Assembly: GCF_000150955.2 (NCBI RefSeq)
Contig: NC_011677.1
Coordinates: 520,078-584,077, forward strand
Source of the DNA: Phaeodactylum tricornutum CCAP 1055/1
Lineage: Eukaryota > Bacillariophyta > Bacillariophyceae > Surirellales > Neidiaceae
Direction of reading: 5' to 3'
Length of the DNA stretch: 64,000 nucleotides
Part shown: piece after piece, positions 19,162-29,361 of the stretch
Position numbering within the stretch: the first letter of the stretch is position 1
Layout of the letters: every line of letters begins with the position of its first letter
Position numbers and translations under genes: made by a program
Notes under the pieces: model-generated
The model's database searches: none
What the model was told of the DNA's origin: nothing
The model's input: the letters and a program-made list of their open reading frames with translations, nothing else

Positions 19162-20361
19162 ATGGAATCAAGAGGGAAAAAGCAACCCATGGTTGAACGC
19201 CAGGAATCGAGCCAATCGGGAGGGGTGCTGGAAATCATGGCTTTAGAGAATTCTCCAGATCTTCTGGACGACCGAAGTGGTCGTAACGAGGACAAGGATC
19301 GACGGAGTTTCATGTCACGCTTTCGGTGTATGAGTTCAATGCGCATCGTTGTTCTGGTAGTTTTGTGCTTGCAGAATTCTTTGTTCACAGTGCTAAGACG
19401 ATACAGTCAAGGAGTTCTGAAAGAGAACTACTCAAAATACGAAGTTCTTTTGGTCGGCGAAGTCATCAAGATGGCATTCTCGGCCTACATGATAAAAGGC
19501 ACTTTGGATGAGAATGTGACTTTGACCAAACGGCTTCAATTTCTGGTACAATCAAGCCGCAAAATGATTGTTCTTGCTCTCATCTATGGCGCGATGAATA
19601 TTCTTTCTTTCGTGTCACTACGAAATATTGGGGCCGGTATGTTTACTATTTTTGCGCAGTGCAAGATTTTAACAACTGCGTCATTTTCTGCTCTGATGCT
19701 GAATCGAAAATACTCGTGGACCCAGTGGCGAGCGATGATTGCTCTGATGCTTGGCGTTCTACTCTTTTCGGAGCCAATCTGGGGCAAGTCGGGTAACCTA
19801 TTGTCGACTAACGCAGGCGCCAACGTAATTGTGGGTACCGTGGCAGTGTTGATTGAAGTCATTCTCAGTGGATTTGCCTCCATCTACTTTGAAAAAGTAA
19901 TCAAAATTGATCCGCAGCAGCTGAGTATCTGGGAACGAAATTTTCAGTTGGCTCTGGGAAGCTTCCCAGTTTATCTTTGCTTCATCGCTACGGATTCGCC
20001 CGCCGAAGGCTTTGGGAGTGGTTGGTCTATCATGGCTGTCGTCGTTACGAGTCTTGGAGCTGGAGGAGGCTTGTTGGTGGCGCTGTCGATCAAGTACGGA
20101 GATTCTATTCTCAAGACGCTGGCCACGACTGGGGCAATCATTCTGTCGTCCGTTCTCGACAACCTTTTTCTGGGAGGTCCGCTGACACCTACAATGATGA
20201 TTGCTGGTCTCCAGGTTATTGTTGCTATCTGTAACTACACATTCGATAGCACACCGACAGAGATGAAATTGGTCAAACCTATTGCGACAAGGGCTCAAGG
20301 GACGGAAACCTCCGGGAAGGAGTTCGATGAAGAGCAGGCATTGATTCGCGAAGAAAAGTAA
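19162..20361 (+). CDS. Nucleotide-sugar transporter, SLC35A/UDP-galactose type
   Basis: 399 aa from ATG 19162; the frame is open upstream to GTG 19084, so an upstream exon is possible. About 60 hydrophilic residues precede roughly ten hydrophobic helices. Family marks: QNSLFTVLRRYSQ after helix 1, EVIKMAFSAYMI, the conserved AQCKILTTASFSALML (the CKI/L loop of SLC35A transporters), GFASIYFEKVIK with WERNFQLALGSFP, and GGLLVALSIKYGDSILKTLATTGAIILSS near the end. These antiport nucleotide sugar against nucleoside monophosphate across Golgi or ER membranes. The specific sugar cannot be told from sequence. The protein would supply secretory glycosyltransferases, which fits a diatom with abundant wall polysaccharide. 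Confidence 0.85.
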   Translation: MESRGKKQPMVERQESSQSGGVLEIMALENSPDLLDDRSGRNEDKDRRSFMSRFRCMSSMRIVVLVVLCLQNSLFTVLRRYSQGVLKENYSKYEVLLVGEVIKMAFSAYMIKGTLDENVTLTKRLQFLVQSSRKMIVLALIYGAMNILSFVSLRNIGAGMFTIFAQCKILTTASFSALMLNRKYSWTQWRAMIALMLGVLLFSEPIWGKSGNLLSTNAGANVIVGTVAVLIEVILSGFASIYFEKVIKIDPQQLSIWERNFQLALGSFPVYLCFIATDSPAEGFGSGWSIMAVVVTSLGAGGGLLVALSIKYGDSILKTLATTGAIILSSVLDNLFLGGPLTPTMMIAGLQVIVAICNYTFDSTPTEMKLVKPIATRAQGTETSGKEFDEEQALIREEK

Positions 20362-20633
20362 TGCGCCTCAGTGAGATTCACGTGTTGGGAAAATCGATAT
20401 TGCAACGTGCTCGTGAACGTTTCTCTTTTGCTCTACGATAGCCGTTGGTGTTGTTGGTAGATTGCATACACGGTTAGACAATTGTGGGCGAGTATCGCAA
20501 CATATTCTGTATTTATGGAGTGATATAAACTCTATGCTAGAGTCGACCGCGTACAAACCCTATTCTTATATCCAATTCACAATATCTAAAGCATCGTAAT
20601 GGATTCTGTAATGTTCTTTCTATGTAATCAGAT

Positions 20634-21700
20634 TCAGGTCACGTTGCGCGGTCGTTTCGTGCTCGACAGCTGTTCCGTGGATTCTTCGGAACGTCCGCGT
20701 TTACGAGCGATGGGTGAGACGCCAGCTTTTTCTTCGCCCGTTTCAAGCTTGGCCGAGACGGCCTCCATCGACTCCGACCGCACGCGGGATGCGGAAGGAG
20801 GGCTAATAGTCGAGGCGGATACCTCGTGTTGCGGGGTGCTTTCGTCCAGCGATCGTTTGCGCGTGCTAATGGTACCAGACTTGGGCGCGATCGCGCTTTC
20901 CTTTTTCATTTTAGATTTCTTCTTTTGGGCAGGCTTGCCATTCGCAGTGCTGGTGTTGACGACGGTATGAGAAGTAATGTTGATAGGACCATTGGTGCCC
21001 GGCCGGACGTTGGGGCGCGATGGGGGGCCTGCGCTGCGTGTGGGTGCTGCTGTTGTAGTTGCAGATTTTTGACGAGACGGCACCGTTGTCGGCGTCGATA
21101 TACTAGTAGCTGCCGTAACAACAAACCCATCGGTGTCTTCCAAACGAGTGCCGTGCTGCACAAGAACGGCAGTGGGCGACAGCTTGCGAATCATCTCTTC
21201 CACGACGGCCGCGGCACTTTTGGTTTCGCACGCTTGCTTTTGAATCGTTCGAGCCACGGCCAAAGCTAAGCGCGCATGTACGCTACCAATTCCGTAACGA
21301 CGCGTCATCGCGGATACCTAGATAGGAAAGCAGCGAAAAGGAATCGTTGTCAGTTTACCAACAATATAAAAGCAAACAGAGATGCCGCCTTGACGTTCGA
21401 AATCTTCCAACCCGATTCGAGTTCTTCCGCAATGATTTTTTCCCAATTCATCTCTCATCGTAGACTCACCTCGTGCTGCTCTACGGGCGCTGTGGCACTG
21501 CTACCTATCTCTAGATGCTGGAAAACGGCTTGTGCCGCCCGATCGAACGAATATCCGTACTCGTGCCGGAGCTCCCGCACCGCTCGCGACACGGCGTGCG
21601 TCAAAGCGGCTTGCGCCGTTTTCCAATGGGGATCAGCGGTAACGCGATGCCGTCGGCGATTCGCCGAAGTATTCGGGGTTACGGTAGGACTGCTTGTCAT
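20634..21700 (-). CDS. Two-exon basic protein of unknown function
   Basis: Exon 1 21700-21470 (77 codons, ends exactly at a GTGAGT donor, phase 0) and exon 2 21317-20634 after a CTATCTAG acceptor; 304 aa. The first 150 residues are helical and contain HWKTAQAALTHAVSRAVRELRHEYGYSFDRAAQAVF, continuing across the junction to MTRRYGIGSVHARLALAVARTI, a compact helical module. The C-terminal half is Ser/Thr/Pro/Lys-rich with KKKSKMKKE and KRGRSEE, likely disordered and nuclear. No named domain is recognised. A nuclear or chromatin-associated role is only a composition-based guess. Confidence 0.6.
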
Positions 21701-22471
21701 GTTTGGCGTGCGAAAGGGTCAGTCGTAGAAAGTAAGGCTTTCGGGTGAATATTGGCGGAGCTTGCTTTGTTTCTCCCGTTGATTCTTTCAATCAGGTCAA
21801 TGTGAACGCTGAGGGAAACGAAAATGCAACTGACAGTGAACCGATTGTTGTACAGTGGCAAGAGATTTGAATGCGTAGAAAGCCTCCCGTCGATTGTTCG
21901 GCCGAAGGCAAGCTCGTTGTATTGTGTACAAACAAAAGTGCCAAATATTACTGGTAGCTATCGACACTTGCTTTCCGGTACTTACCACGCGGTGTTTCTC
22001 TGCTTATTTGTTCGCAGCGGAACCAAGGCGGTGTGGTGTTTTGGTGTTGTGTATCTACTACGCGCGTAGGCTAGACTAGCCACGATATGGGTGATTGCTT
22101 CACAAACGGAATTCTGTTGGCACTCAGTACTGTTTCTACTGGAGTCTACATAGAAAGGTCTCGAATGGCATTCGGACGGAATTTGCGAAAAGGCACAAAC
22201 GGTATGTACGTTTGACCGCTGCGGAAGACGGACAGATCCTCTAACCCAATGACGTCTTTTCTCATCGAATTTCGTTGCTGTTCCAAAACCCTTAATCCAT
22301 CGTGACCCGGAATAGGGAGAGTTCGTTCGTTTACAGTCTGTGAACGGCGTGCGCCCCCGCGAGAAAACAGAGTCGGGACATCTTCCGTTTGTTTTGACAC
22401 ACAAGGGTCGTCTGGGTAGAGCCTCGGTGCATCAACTGTTCCCGCGCAAGTCGTTTCTCCTCTCTTTCCCA
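21701..22471. promoter_or_regulatory. Divergent promoter region with TGACAGTGA
   Basis: About 770 bp between divergent genes. An exact TGACAGTGA lies at 21831-21839. The right part (22340-22471) stays in frame with the dehydrogenase and is basic and Ser-rich; see that entry for a possible targeting exon. Confidence 0.4.
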
Positions 22472-24064
22472 ATGGCGACGGAAGCAATGGCCTCCGGCAG
22501 CACGAACGGAACTTCCGTCCCGAAAGTGGACAATTTCATCCACGGAGTCTTTCTGGCACCATCCACGCAACAATATCTGGAAGTCACCAACCCCGCCAAC
22601 GATCACACGATTGGTCTCGTCGGCGTGTCCGAGATCGACGACGTGCAAGCCGCCGTCCAAGCGGCACAGGATGCCTTTCCCGAATGGTCCGGCTGGACTA
22701 CGAAAGCCCGTGCCGCTGTCATGCTCAAATTCCACGCACTCGTACAGGAACACGCGGAAGAACTCGCGCGTTTGATCGTCGCCGAAAACGGCAAAAATCT
22801 GACGGAAGCACTGGCGGATGTTGCCAAGGGGAACGAAACGGTGGAGTACTCGTGCAGTTTGCCCCAGCTTGCACAAGGGAAAACGCTGTCGGTGAGCAGT
22901 GGCGGTGTGAGTTGCCAAGATCGTCGCGTTCCACTCGGAGTCGTGGCTTCGATTGTACCATTCAACTTTCCCTTTATGGTACCCATGTGGACCATTCCCA
23001 TCGCTCTCGTCATGGGTAATACTATGGTACTCAAACCCAGCGAAAAAGTTCCGCTGACGATGCACCGAGTTGCCTCGCTTTTGCAACAAGCCGGCCTTCC
23101 CGACGGAGTCTTCAACATGGTGCAAGGCACGCAAGCCGCCGTCCAAGCCTTGATTGCGCACGAACACGTCAAGGCTGTTACTTTTGTCGGTTCGTCGCAC
23201 GTGGCACAATTGGTGGCGACGTCCTGTCGGGGACTGCACAAGCGTTGTACCGCACTAGGCGGGGCCAAGAATCATTTAGTCGCCTTGCCCGATTGTGACG
23301 TGGAAAGTGCCGCCCGCGATATTTGCGTCAGCTTTGCAGGCTGCGCCGGACAGCGGTGCATGGCGGCATCCGTTTTGTTGTTGGTGGGAACGGCACAAGA
23401 GACGCTGCTCAATATGGTAGTGCAAAATGCAGCAAGTTTAGCGCCAGGTAGTGAGCCTGGACAGGTGGGACCGGTGATTGACGTGGTTTCGTACGACAAG
23501 ATTTTGCGGTACATTGCACAGGCGGAACAGGATGGTGCCAAAGTTTTGTTGGACGGAAGGGGATGGAAACGCAAGGAAGGTTGTTGGATTGGGCCGACTG
23601 TGTTGCTGCACTCGAGCCCGACCGATACAACCATGACGGAGGAAGTTTTTGGACCAGTCCTCTCCGTCTACGTCTGTAGTTCTTGGGAAGAGGCCATTGC
23701 GATTGAAAAAGCTAACGAGTTTGGCAATGCTGCATCGATCTACACGACGAATGGGGCGAATGCGGAATGGTTCCTGTCGCGCTTCCAAGCCGGCATGTTG
23801 GGCACCAACATTGGGATTCCGGTCCCCCGGGAACCCTTTTCGTTTGGTGGCTTGTACGGAACCAAAAGCAAATACGGCGACATGGACATAACGGGAGATG
23901 GCGGAATGGAATTCTTTTCCAATCGAATCAAAATTACAAGTAAGTGGCCTCTCAAGCGCACGGCCGACACAATGCTCAACGGCGTCGGTCCCAGCAATGG
24001 GACAGTCGCGAGCGGAACGGCAAAAAAGACTGTGGATCAAGCCAACTTTGCGGGCAGTATGTAA
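22472..24064 (+). CDS. MMSDH: Methylmalonate-semialdehyde dehydrogenase (CoA-acylating)
   Basis: 530 aa from ATG 22472. ALDH superfamily: SIVPFNFPFMVPMWTIPIAL (cofactor region), KPSEKVPLTM, VTFVGSS, the Glu-less GGAKNHLV in place of the usual catalytic-Glu segment, and the catalytic Cys near 296 in GCAGQRCMA. EEVFGPVLSV and NIGIPVPREPFSFGG are characteristic of the ALDH6/MmsA subfamily, which converts methylmalonate or malonate semialdehyde to propionyl- or acetyl-CoA in valine, thymine and beta-alanine catabolism, usually in mitochondria. The frame is open upstream to GTG 22340; residues there (GRLGRASVHQLFPRKSF) look like a mitochondrial presequence, so the true start may be in a 5' exon that I cannot locate. 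Confidence 0.88.
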   Translation: MATEAMASGSTNGTSVPKVDNFIHGVFLAPSTQQYLEVTNPANDHTIGLVGVSEIDDVQAAVQAAQDAFPEWSGWTTKARAAVMLKFHALVQEHAEELARLIVAENGKNLTEALADVAKGNETVEYSCSLPQLAQGKTLSVSSGGVSCQDRRVPLGVVASIVPFNFPFMVPMWTIPIALVMGNTMVLKPSEKVPLTMHRVASLLQQAGLPDGVFNMVQGTQAAVQALIAHEHVKAVTFVGSSHVAQLVATSCRGLHKRCTALGGAKNHLVALPDCDVESAARDICVSFAGCAGQRCMAASVLLLVGTAQETLLNMVVQNAASLAPGSEPGQVGPVIDVVSYDKILRYIAQAEQDGAKVLLDGRGWKRKEGCWIGPTVLLHSSPTDTTMTEEVFGPVLSVYVCSSWEEAIAIEKANEFGNAASIYTTNGANAEWFLSRFQAGMLGTNIGIPVPREPFSFGGLYGTKSKYGDMDITGDGGMEFFSNRIKITSKWPLKRTADTMLNGVGPSNGTVASGTAKKTVDQANFAGSM

Positions 24065-24354
24065 TTTAAGCTTGCGACAGCATTAGTCATAAAGTATATC
24101 TGACAAGCTACTGGCTGTTGCGGGAATTTGCACACACACAGTTAATATAAGCGTAAAATGACGGATAGAGATGCTAAACTCAAGCGTAAATGCCCGTCGC
24201 ATGAGAAAAAAGGCAGAGCTCTAGCGGTCAGTTTTTCTGAGGATGGTGTTACCTGTAAGATCTCTTTGTTTAGGACGCTTTTGGAAGGTTGAATAAGACG
24301 CCTGCAATGTGCGGAGTAAGCTGGACATAGGCAATGACAAAAACGATGCCACAA

Positions 24355-24942
24355 TTACACAGTCTTAGCCTTGGTGGATCCATTCGTAATCAATTTTGGA
24401 CCGGTAGCGCCACGTATCCAGTCAAGAAAGACGAAACTCCTACGAAAGACAACAGAACAGGGTCAAAAAGTGACCATGGTTTGGGTTATCAACAAAGCCG
24501 CGTGACAGACAGAGCGGCACGTACATGATGAGCTTCCAAAATTCGACCACGACAGATTGTGGACGAACATCGTCTTCACTAAAGCTTTCGTCCAGATCAG
24601 GAAGGTCGAATAAGCGTCCATGCTGTGAGTCGTGAAAATCAATGTCAAGTCCAGTCGCGGATGATTCCTCTTCTGTCACATCGTCAATGTCTTGCTTCAT
24701 GTGTTCTTCAATATGATCATCGCGCGCGAGGAAAATGTGGGTTAGACAGTTTACTGATCATGTCGGCTACACACGAACGGACCACGCGTCAACTCACCGG
24801 GCATACGCTCCGGGTCGGAGAAAACCACACCCCGTTCGGTAGCTCTGGGTTCCATCTCGGCTTTGGGCAGACAGCAAGTGAAGAGCTTCCGAAAAGGTGT
24901 TCTCCTCACTGGATTGATCTCAATAGGATCATTGGAAGCCAT
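24355..24942 (-). CDS. Small three-exon gene, unknown
   Basis: Model: exon 1 24942-24798, exon 2 24705-24525, exon 3 24439-24355; 411 nt, 136 aa. Donors are GTGAGT and GTACGT; acceptors are GAAG and CGTAG; a CTAAC lies about 35 nt before the second exon. Frames connect in phases 1 and 2, and the total is divisible by three. Exon 2 could instead begin at 24753, giving a 44-nt intron in the same frame. The protein starts MASNDPIEINPVRRTPFRK, has a central acidic region (DIDDVTEEESSATGLDIDF) and a short hydrophobic patch VVVEFWKLIMSFVFLDW near the C-terminus. I do not recognise it. The composition (acidic middle, hydrophobic end) suggests a small membrane-associated protein. Confidence 0.4.
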
Positions 24943-25442
24943 GTTTTCAGATATGAGGAAAATGTATGCAAGAAATCAAGAGATTGTCAGCAAAGGCGAG
25001 GGTTGGTAGTAGCTGGCGAAGACTAGGAAGTCAAAAGGTGTGAAGCCGTACTCCAATCTCCGTAGTCGATCACTGTCGGCCGCGGAGAGTATACGATAGG
25101 GCGGAACGATTTGGCAAATGCGGAATCTGTCGATAGATATCTTCGTATTCGAATTTGGTACCGGGTGAACAATATTCGAATGTACCGAACGGAACTTCGA
25201 CGTCACAACGGTTAAATATACCGATTCCGTAACCGTCGGTCACCCATTTTGCAATGATCGACGTCTTTGACGTGACTCCGTAGATCTTGAAACTTCAAAC
25301 TCGCAAACCCTTGAAAATCTGGCTTCTATTTTTTCATTTGCGCCACGTTACGGGAAAATTGAGTACGGAGAGTGAAGCCTTTCTCGATTCACAATTTTAA
25401 GTCTCCCGATAGATTCCAAACCAAGTCTTGCAGAAAAGTAAG
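24943..25442. promoter_or_regulatory. Divergent intergenic region
   Basis: 500 bp. Contains TCACTGTCG at 25070, one mismatch from the recurring motif. A frame on the minus strand (25206-24976) lacks an ATG and is left as leader sequence. Confidence 0.3.
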
Positions 25443-26417
25443 ATGCGGAAAATTTACCTAATTGCTTCAGTGCTAGCGACATTTTCACATGGCTTTCAGA
25501 TCGTACCGTCACGGAGTCTTCATTCGCCGCTTTCGTATCGAAGAACAGAACGCCACTTTTTCAACTTCGGCCAAAAGCCGCAACCAAAGCAAGCCGAGCC
25601 GGAGCCGTCAAAAATTACTACTCCGGAGGAGGAGCCCGACGCCGTTGAAAAACTCTTTACCTTCTTTTTCGGGAAACCCGAAGAGGAACCCTTCGGTTTG
25701 AAGCGGTTCGGTAGGGAACGGTTTCCAGAGCAGTACCCGGCTACGGTGGACGACTTTGACGTGGCGTCGGTCGAAGCGGACGATAAGGAAATGGCCGCAC
25801 TACGCCCTTTGTTGAAAAACACCAATTTAGAGGAACGCGCTGTCTATTTGACATACAGCGCAAACAATAATGGATGGAGTGCGGAAGCATTCCACAACGC
25901 AGTGGATCGAAAAGGAGGAGCGCTTGTTGTCTGTACCACCACCTCGGGACAAGTTTGTGGAGGGTATAATCCCAAAGGATGGGTAGGTTACGGCGAAGCT
26001 CGTGGTTCAATTGCAGCATTTTTATTTGTCCGTAACAAGGACGGAACTTTCACCAAACTAAGGAAAGTTGGTGGGGCTGGGCTGGCACAAATGTAAGCCG
26101 AGAAAAAGGTATATCATATTTGGTTCAACCTGGTCCATGTTTCTCATCCTCCGTCCTCTACCTATATTGTCAGCGACAATCCAGAATCGGGACCTTCCTT
26201 TGGTGTCGATTCTCTGGTTATTCCACTCAATCGAGATAACAAAAAATTGGCACGAAGCAAGCTGGGTTCATATTACGAGCGGTTCGAAGATGGAACCAAC
26301 TCGCTGTTTGTTAGTCAAGCGGCAGTGCAACTACGTGATTTGAAAGTCTACCACGGCGTATACAAAGATGGAGAATTCATTCCTTTTTCCGATGCTGAAC
26401 CGTTCGCGCTATCCTAG
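25443..26417 (+). CDS. TLDc-domain protein with secretory/plastid N-terminus
   Basis: Exons 25443-26092 and 26174-26417 (81-nt GTAAGC...TGTCAG intron, phase 2); 297 aa. The N-terminus MRKIYLIASVLATFSHG/FQ is a signal peptide with the Phe-type plastid signature. A Pro/Glu-rich linker (EPEPSKITTPEEEPD) follows. From about 130 the TLDc fold can be read: SANNNGWSAEAFHNAVDRKGGALVVCTT, GQVCGGYNPKGW, SIAAFLFV, then across the junction NPESGPSFGVDSLVI and KLGSYYERF. TLDc proteins (OXR1/TLDC2/KCTD-like in animals) act in oxidative-stress resistance, and several bind and release V-ATPase V1. A plastid or secretory TLDc protein is unusual; the function here is unknown. Confidence 0.75.
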
Positions 26418-26574
26418 AGAGCAACCCCTGAAAGGGTCGGGCGTCGTTGCTGCAATTTGCTTTTAAATTGACTATGAATATCATGCGACTATCTGGCCTC
26501 GAAGACGCCATTGACAGTATATTCTAGTGTTCTGCTCGAGTTAATCGGATTTACAATCGGCTAGAAACAAAGAC

Positions 26575-27073
26575 TTACAACTCAATCGTCTCCTCTTCTT
26601 TGGTTCGTACTTCCGGCTCCTGTAGATTAGCTTCTGACTTTAATTCCTCGGATGCTTCGTTCGTCACGGGCTGTTGGAATTCCTCTAAATTTGGATTTGC
26701 GGTATCGGTAGGTGCCATGGGTTGTGATGTCACCTTAGGCGGGACCGACCTTACGTAGACGGCAAAGCCAATCAAAAGAAATAAAAGAAGTCCACCGATA
26801 GAAGGGAGAACTCGTTGACAAAACTGGCATGTTGCAGCAAGAGACAACAAAAAGCAAACTCTTAGATGGAGATGCTGAATCAATCAAGCATCGGCCTCCG
26901 GACTGTCTAGCAACTACTAACTAGCTAGCTTCAAGATCTGAACGGTTTCAGAGTAGTTCACTCACCTCACGAGCTTCTTGCTGGCTTTTCAGCCGAGCCT
27001 TTCGCTCCTCCTTCGATTCTTTTCGGTACTGCTGACCCCCAGTCTTTGAAGTAGTAGTCTTGGATTTGGGCAT
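26575..27073 (-). CDS. Small two-exon membrane protein
   Basis: Exon 1 27073-26966 (36 codons) joined to exon 2 26874-26575 through a GTGAGT...TTCAG intron of 91 nt in phase 0; 135 aa. The N-terminus MPKSKTTTSKTGGQQYRKES is basic and followed by a charged helix KEERKARLKSQQEARE. Two hydrophobic stretches follow (CFLLSLAATCQFC and IGGLLLFLLIGFAVYV), then an acidic, Pro/Thr-rich tail. The arrangement of a basic helix before a membrane hairpin is like small ER or mitochondrial membrane proteins, but no family is recognised. The exon 1 frame and splice sites together make it more than a chance frame. Confidence 0.55.
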
Positions 27074-27465
27074 TGCGCTGATTCCACGGCAAGAAGTGTT
27101 GGTTTGCTATCACTAGAAATACTGTCACGATGATGCAACTTTAGAATACATACTCTTTGCTGCATCAATGAACATCATGGATTAACGACGTTGTGGCCTC
27201 TCGCAACGATCTTGAGTGTAAACAAACGTTTCTCGAGGATGATCAAAACCCGCTATGATTGACAACGAATACTTAAACAAAACATAAACAGCATATGTCT
27301 GCTTTGTCAGAGAAGACATTTCTGCAGATGAATTTTCCGATTTCAATTTATGTACTTCCAAGGACTCTCTCACTGTATAACAGGATACCATGTTGGATAG
27401 TGACACGTAGAATACTTGCACAAACAAGTAGCAGTAGTTTTTTGCAGCTGCTGCATACCGGCGAT
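27074..27465. repeat. 3' flank of duplicated segment, copy A
   Basis: From about 27280 rightward the sequence resembles 37805-37988 with roughly 80-90% identity by eye, falling off to the left. It is the diverged 3' side of the segmental duplication. No gene was seen between 27074 and 27280. Confidence 0.5.
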
Positions 27466-28725
27466 TCACTCGGCCTTTCTTTGATGCTCGTTGACTGCTG
27501 AATAATCATGGTCGAGACGAGTTAAGAGCATTGACACAGCTTTTCTCCTCAAGCTCCCACGCAGAGCAACTGCGCCAGGTTGCTCAGCACCATCTTTACC
27601 CGAATACAAACGCACCGACCACCCGGCGACTGGCACGTCCGCGGAGGAGTCTGGGGTTGGATTCGTATCCAAGCTTCTCACTTCCGACTCCTGCCAGTCC
27701 CAAAGTGCCGTGTCCCATGGACCTCGCGCCCGTATCCTTGTCAGTAGCTCTACCTTATTTCGTCGCCCGTACCGGAGATTTTCATTAAATCTGGCTAGTG
27801 CTGTTCGATGGAAGATGATTTGCGGCTCTTCCACAGCGTTTGGTTTGTATGATTCCGATAGTAAAGCTTCGTTGGGCTCCTTTAGCCGATCCATGGGTGA
27901 TAAGAAATACTTGTCATCTGGATGCATGGTCAGAGACGACTGAATCGCAGACCAAGCATTTTGGGTCAGGAAGCAATTCCCATCCCACGGAAGAATGTAC
28001 TGGGCATTTGTGTGTCGCCGACCATATTCTAGCATGGCGTTCCTGACGCCGTTTACATTGATGACGTACAGAATCTTTTCGTGCTTCTTCTCCTCTTCAG
28101 CAAATCTTCCTCTGTGCGCTAATGTCCTGCTTCTGTTTGGTTCGGTAGCATTAAGAGTCGGGATTTTTGAGAGTTGGCCATAGACTTGTATGTTGAAGGG
28201 TATTATAGTGTAGGTTTCGTTGGCCTTGCGAAGTCGGCATAGCAGTTGCTCTCGAACCTTCGGATCTACAATACGATTCACAAACCAATGGCGTGTTGTG
28301 TTTGGAAATGCTTTTTCATGAGCTAAAGTAAACTCTAGATTGTCAAGAGTTTGTCGTGGGCTGTGCCGAGGTGGCAACGCATTCCCAATGGCACGCAGTA
28401 AGATCATGGAAGAAGGCTGAGCAGGAAGATACATCGACTGAGCGGGTCCTTCTACTACTGTTTCTGTTTTGACCCGATAAGTTGAGGAAAGAGTGTCATC
28501 CGAAACCTCAGAACTGGAGACCATGCTCGCATTGGCTCGACTTGATGGCAAGAATACTGCCGAAATGAAATTTACTGGATCGGAGAAGTGAGTCAAGATT
28601 GACGAAACAATTGATATCGCTGAAAGCGCCGTTGAGAAGAGAAGGATTATCAACAAGTGGATTCGGAATTTCCCCGAAGTGCTTGCCTTCGAGCGCTCTT
28701 TTCTGCTTATTTGTGATACATCCAT
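27466..28725 (-). CDS. Membrane-anchored glycan-related protein, copy A
   Basis: 419 aa, ATG 28725. A basic N-terminus (ISRKERSKASTSGKFRI) and one hydrophobic helix (HLLIILLFSTALSAISIVSSIL) give a type II anchor. The lumenal part has many N-x-S/T sites and a conserved core: RAIGNALPPRH, AFPNTTRHWFVNRI, NETYTIIPFN, ILYVINVNGVRNAMLEYGR, ILPWDGNCFLTQNAW, EEPQIIFHRTALARFNENLRYG. The same core is the N-terminal part of the adjacent 829-residue lyase-like protein. GT-A-like features (a D-G pair in PWDGNC) are suggestive only; no named domain is certain. The stop TGA at 27466 is TGG in copy B, so this copy is 26 residues shorter. Confidence 0.65.
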   Translation of the reverse strand: MDVSQISRKERSKASTSGKFRIHLLIILLFSTALSAISIVSSILTHFSDPVNFISAVFLPSSRANASMVSSSEVSDDTLSSTYRVKTETVVEGPAQSMYLPAQPSSMILLRAIGNALPPRHSPRQTLDNLEFTLAHEKAFPNTTRHWFVNRIVDPKVREQLLCRLRKANETYTIIPFNIQVYGQLSKIPTLNATEPNRSRTLAHRGRFAEEEKKHEKILYVINVNGVRNAMLEYGRRHTNAQYILPWDGNCFLTQNAWSAIQSSLTMHPDDKYFLSPMDRLKEPNEALLSESYKPNAVEEPQIIFHRTALARFNENLRYGRRNKVELLTRIRARGPWDTALWDWQESEVRSLDTNPTPDSSADVPVAGWSVRLYSGKDGAEQPGAVALRGSLRRKAVSMLLTRLDHDYSAVNEHQRKAE

Positions 28726-28872
28726 TTTTCCTTTGCATTAATGACGTAGTTAAAGTCAACAAACGAGAAAGCGCATTATGTTGGTCTAGCAGTGAGGATA
28801 CACTCGATCTATTTGTCTTCACTAACAAGTAATTTGCTTTATTCATAACCAATATGGACGTCTACATTTGGT

Positions 28873-29018
28873 CAATGCGAAAGCTATATCATGCTAAATA
28901 TATACATATCCAACGTAAGGCTAATTAAAAGGTGGTGGTGCCAGTTAGTCCTTCCATTCGACAAAGTTTCCAACGGCGAAGTTTCAAACCTCGTCCGAAG
29001 CATAAATCTCACCTGTTT
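28873..29018 (+). repeat. Dispersed repeat unit R1
   Basis: Begins CAATGCGAAAGCTATAT; contains GGTGGTGGT, TTCGACAAA and CTCGTCCGAAG segments shared with R2, R3 and R4. Its end is cut short by the start of R2. Confidence 0.6.
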
Positions 29019-29029
29019 CACAGTAAGAA

Positions 29030-29200
29030 CAATGCGAAAGCAGTATTATATTATATATATATCACCAACGGAATGCTACTTACAAGCTGGTGGTAACCTT
29101 CCGTAAACCATATTTTCAAACGGCGACTCGTCCGGAGGATAAATCTCACCTGTTTCAACTAACAGTAATGTGCTTCAGTCCTGCTATGCTTCTGTGGACG
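29030..29200 (+). repeat. Dispersed repeat unit R2
   Basis: Begins CAATGCGAAAGC, then ACCAACGGAATGCTACTTAC, GGTGGTAACC and CGTCCGGAGGATAAATCTC. Lies directly upstream of the lyase-like gene. Confidence 0.6.
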
Positions 29201-29361
29201 AAGTCAAAATTGTTTTGGGCAAAATATCTCTCCCGAACATTCAAAACACTTCCCTTGATGCACCTTGGTTATTGCAGCCTCTGAAAGAAAAAGTTTCCAT
29301 CTTTCCTACAACGGTTCCCGTTGACCACAATTTTTCTTGAAAGAACAAACTCTATTTGCAC

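Larger units (their letters stand above)
28726..29361. promoter_or_regulatory. Divergent region with two tandem dispersed repeats
   Basis: Separates copy A (minus) from the lyase-like gene (plus). Contains repeat units R1 (28873-29018) and R2 (29030-29200), both starting CAATGCGAAAGC and in the same orientation, so the divergent promoters share repeat DNA. 28726-29010 is essentially identical to 39249-39533. Confidence 0.5.

Noticed and set aside
22331-23268. Long minus-strand frames of 221-302 codons opposite the dehydrogenase
   Set aside because: Antisense shadows of a clearly recognised ALDH gene.
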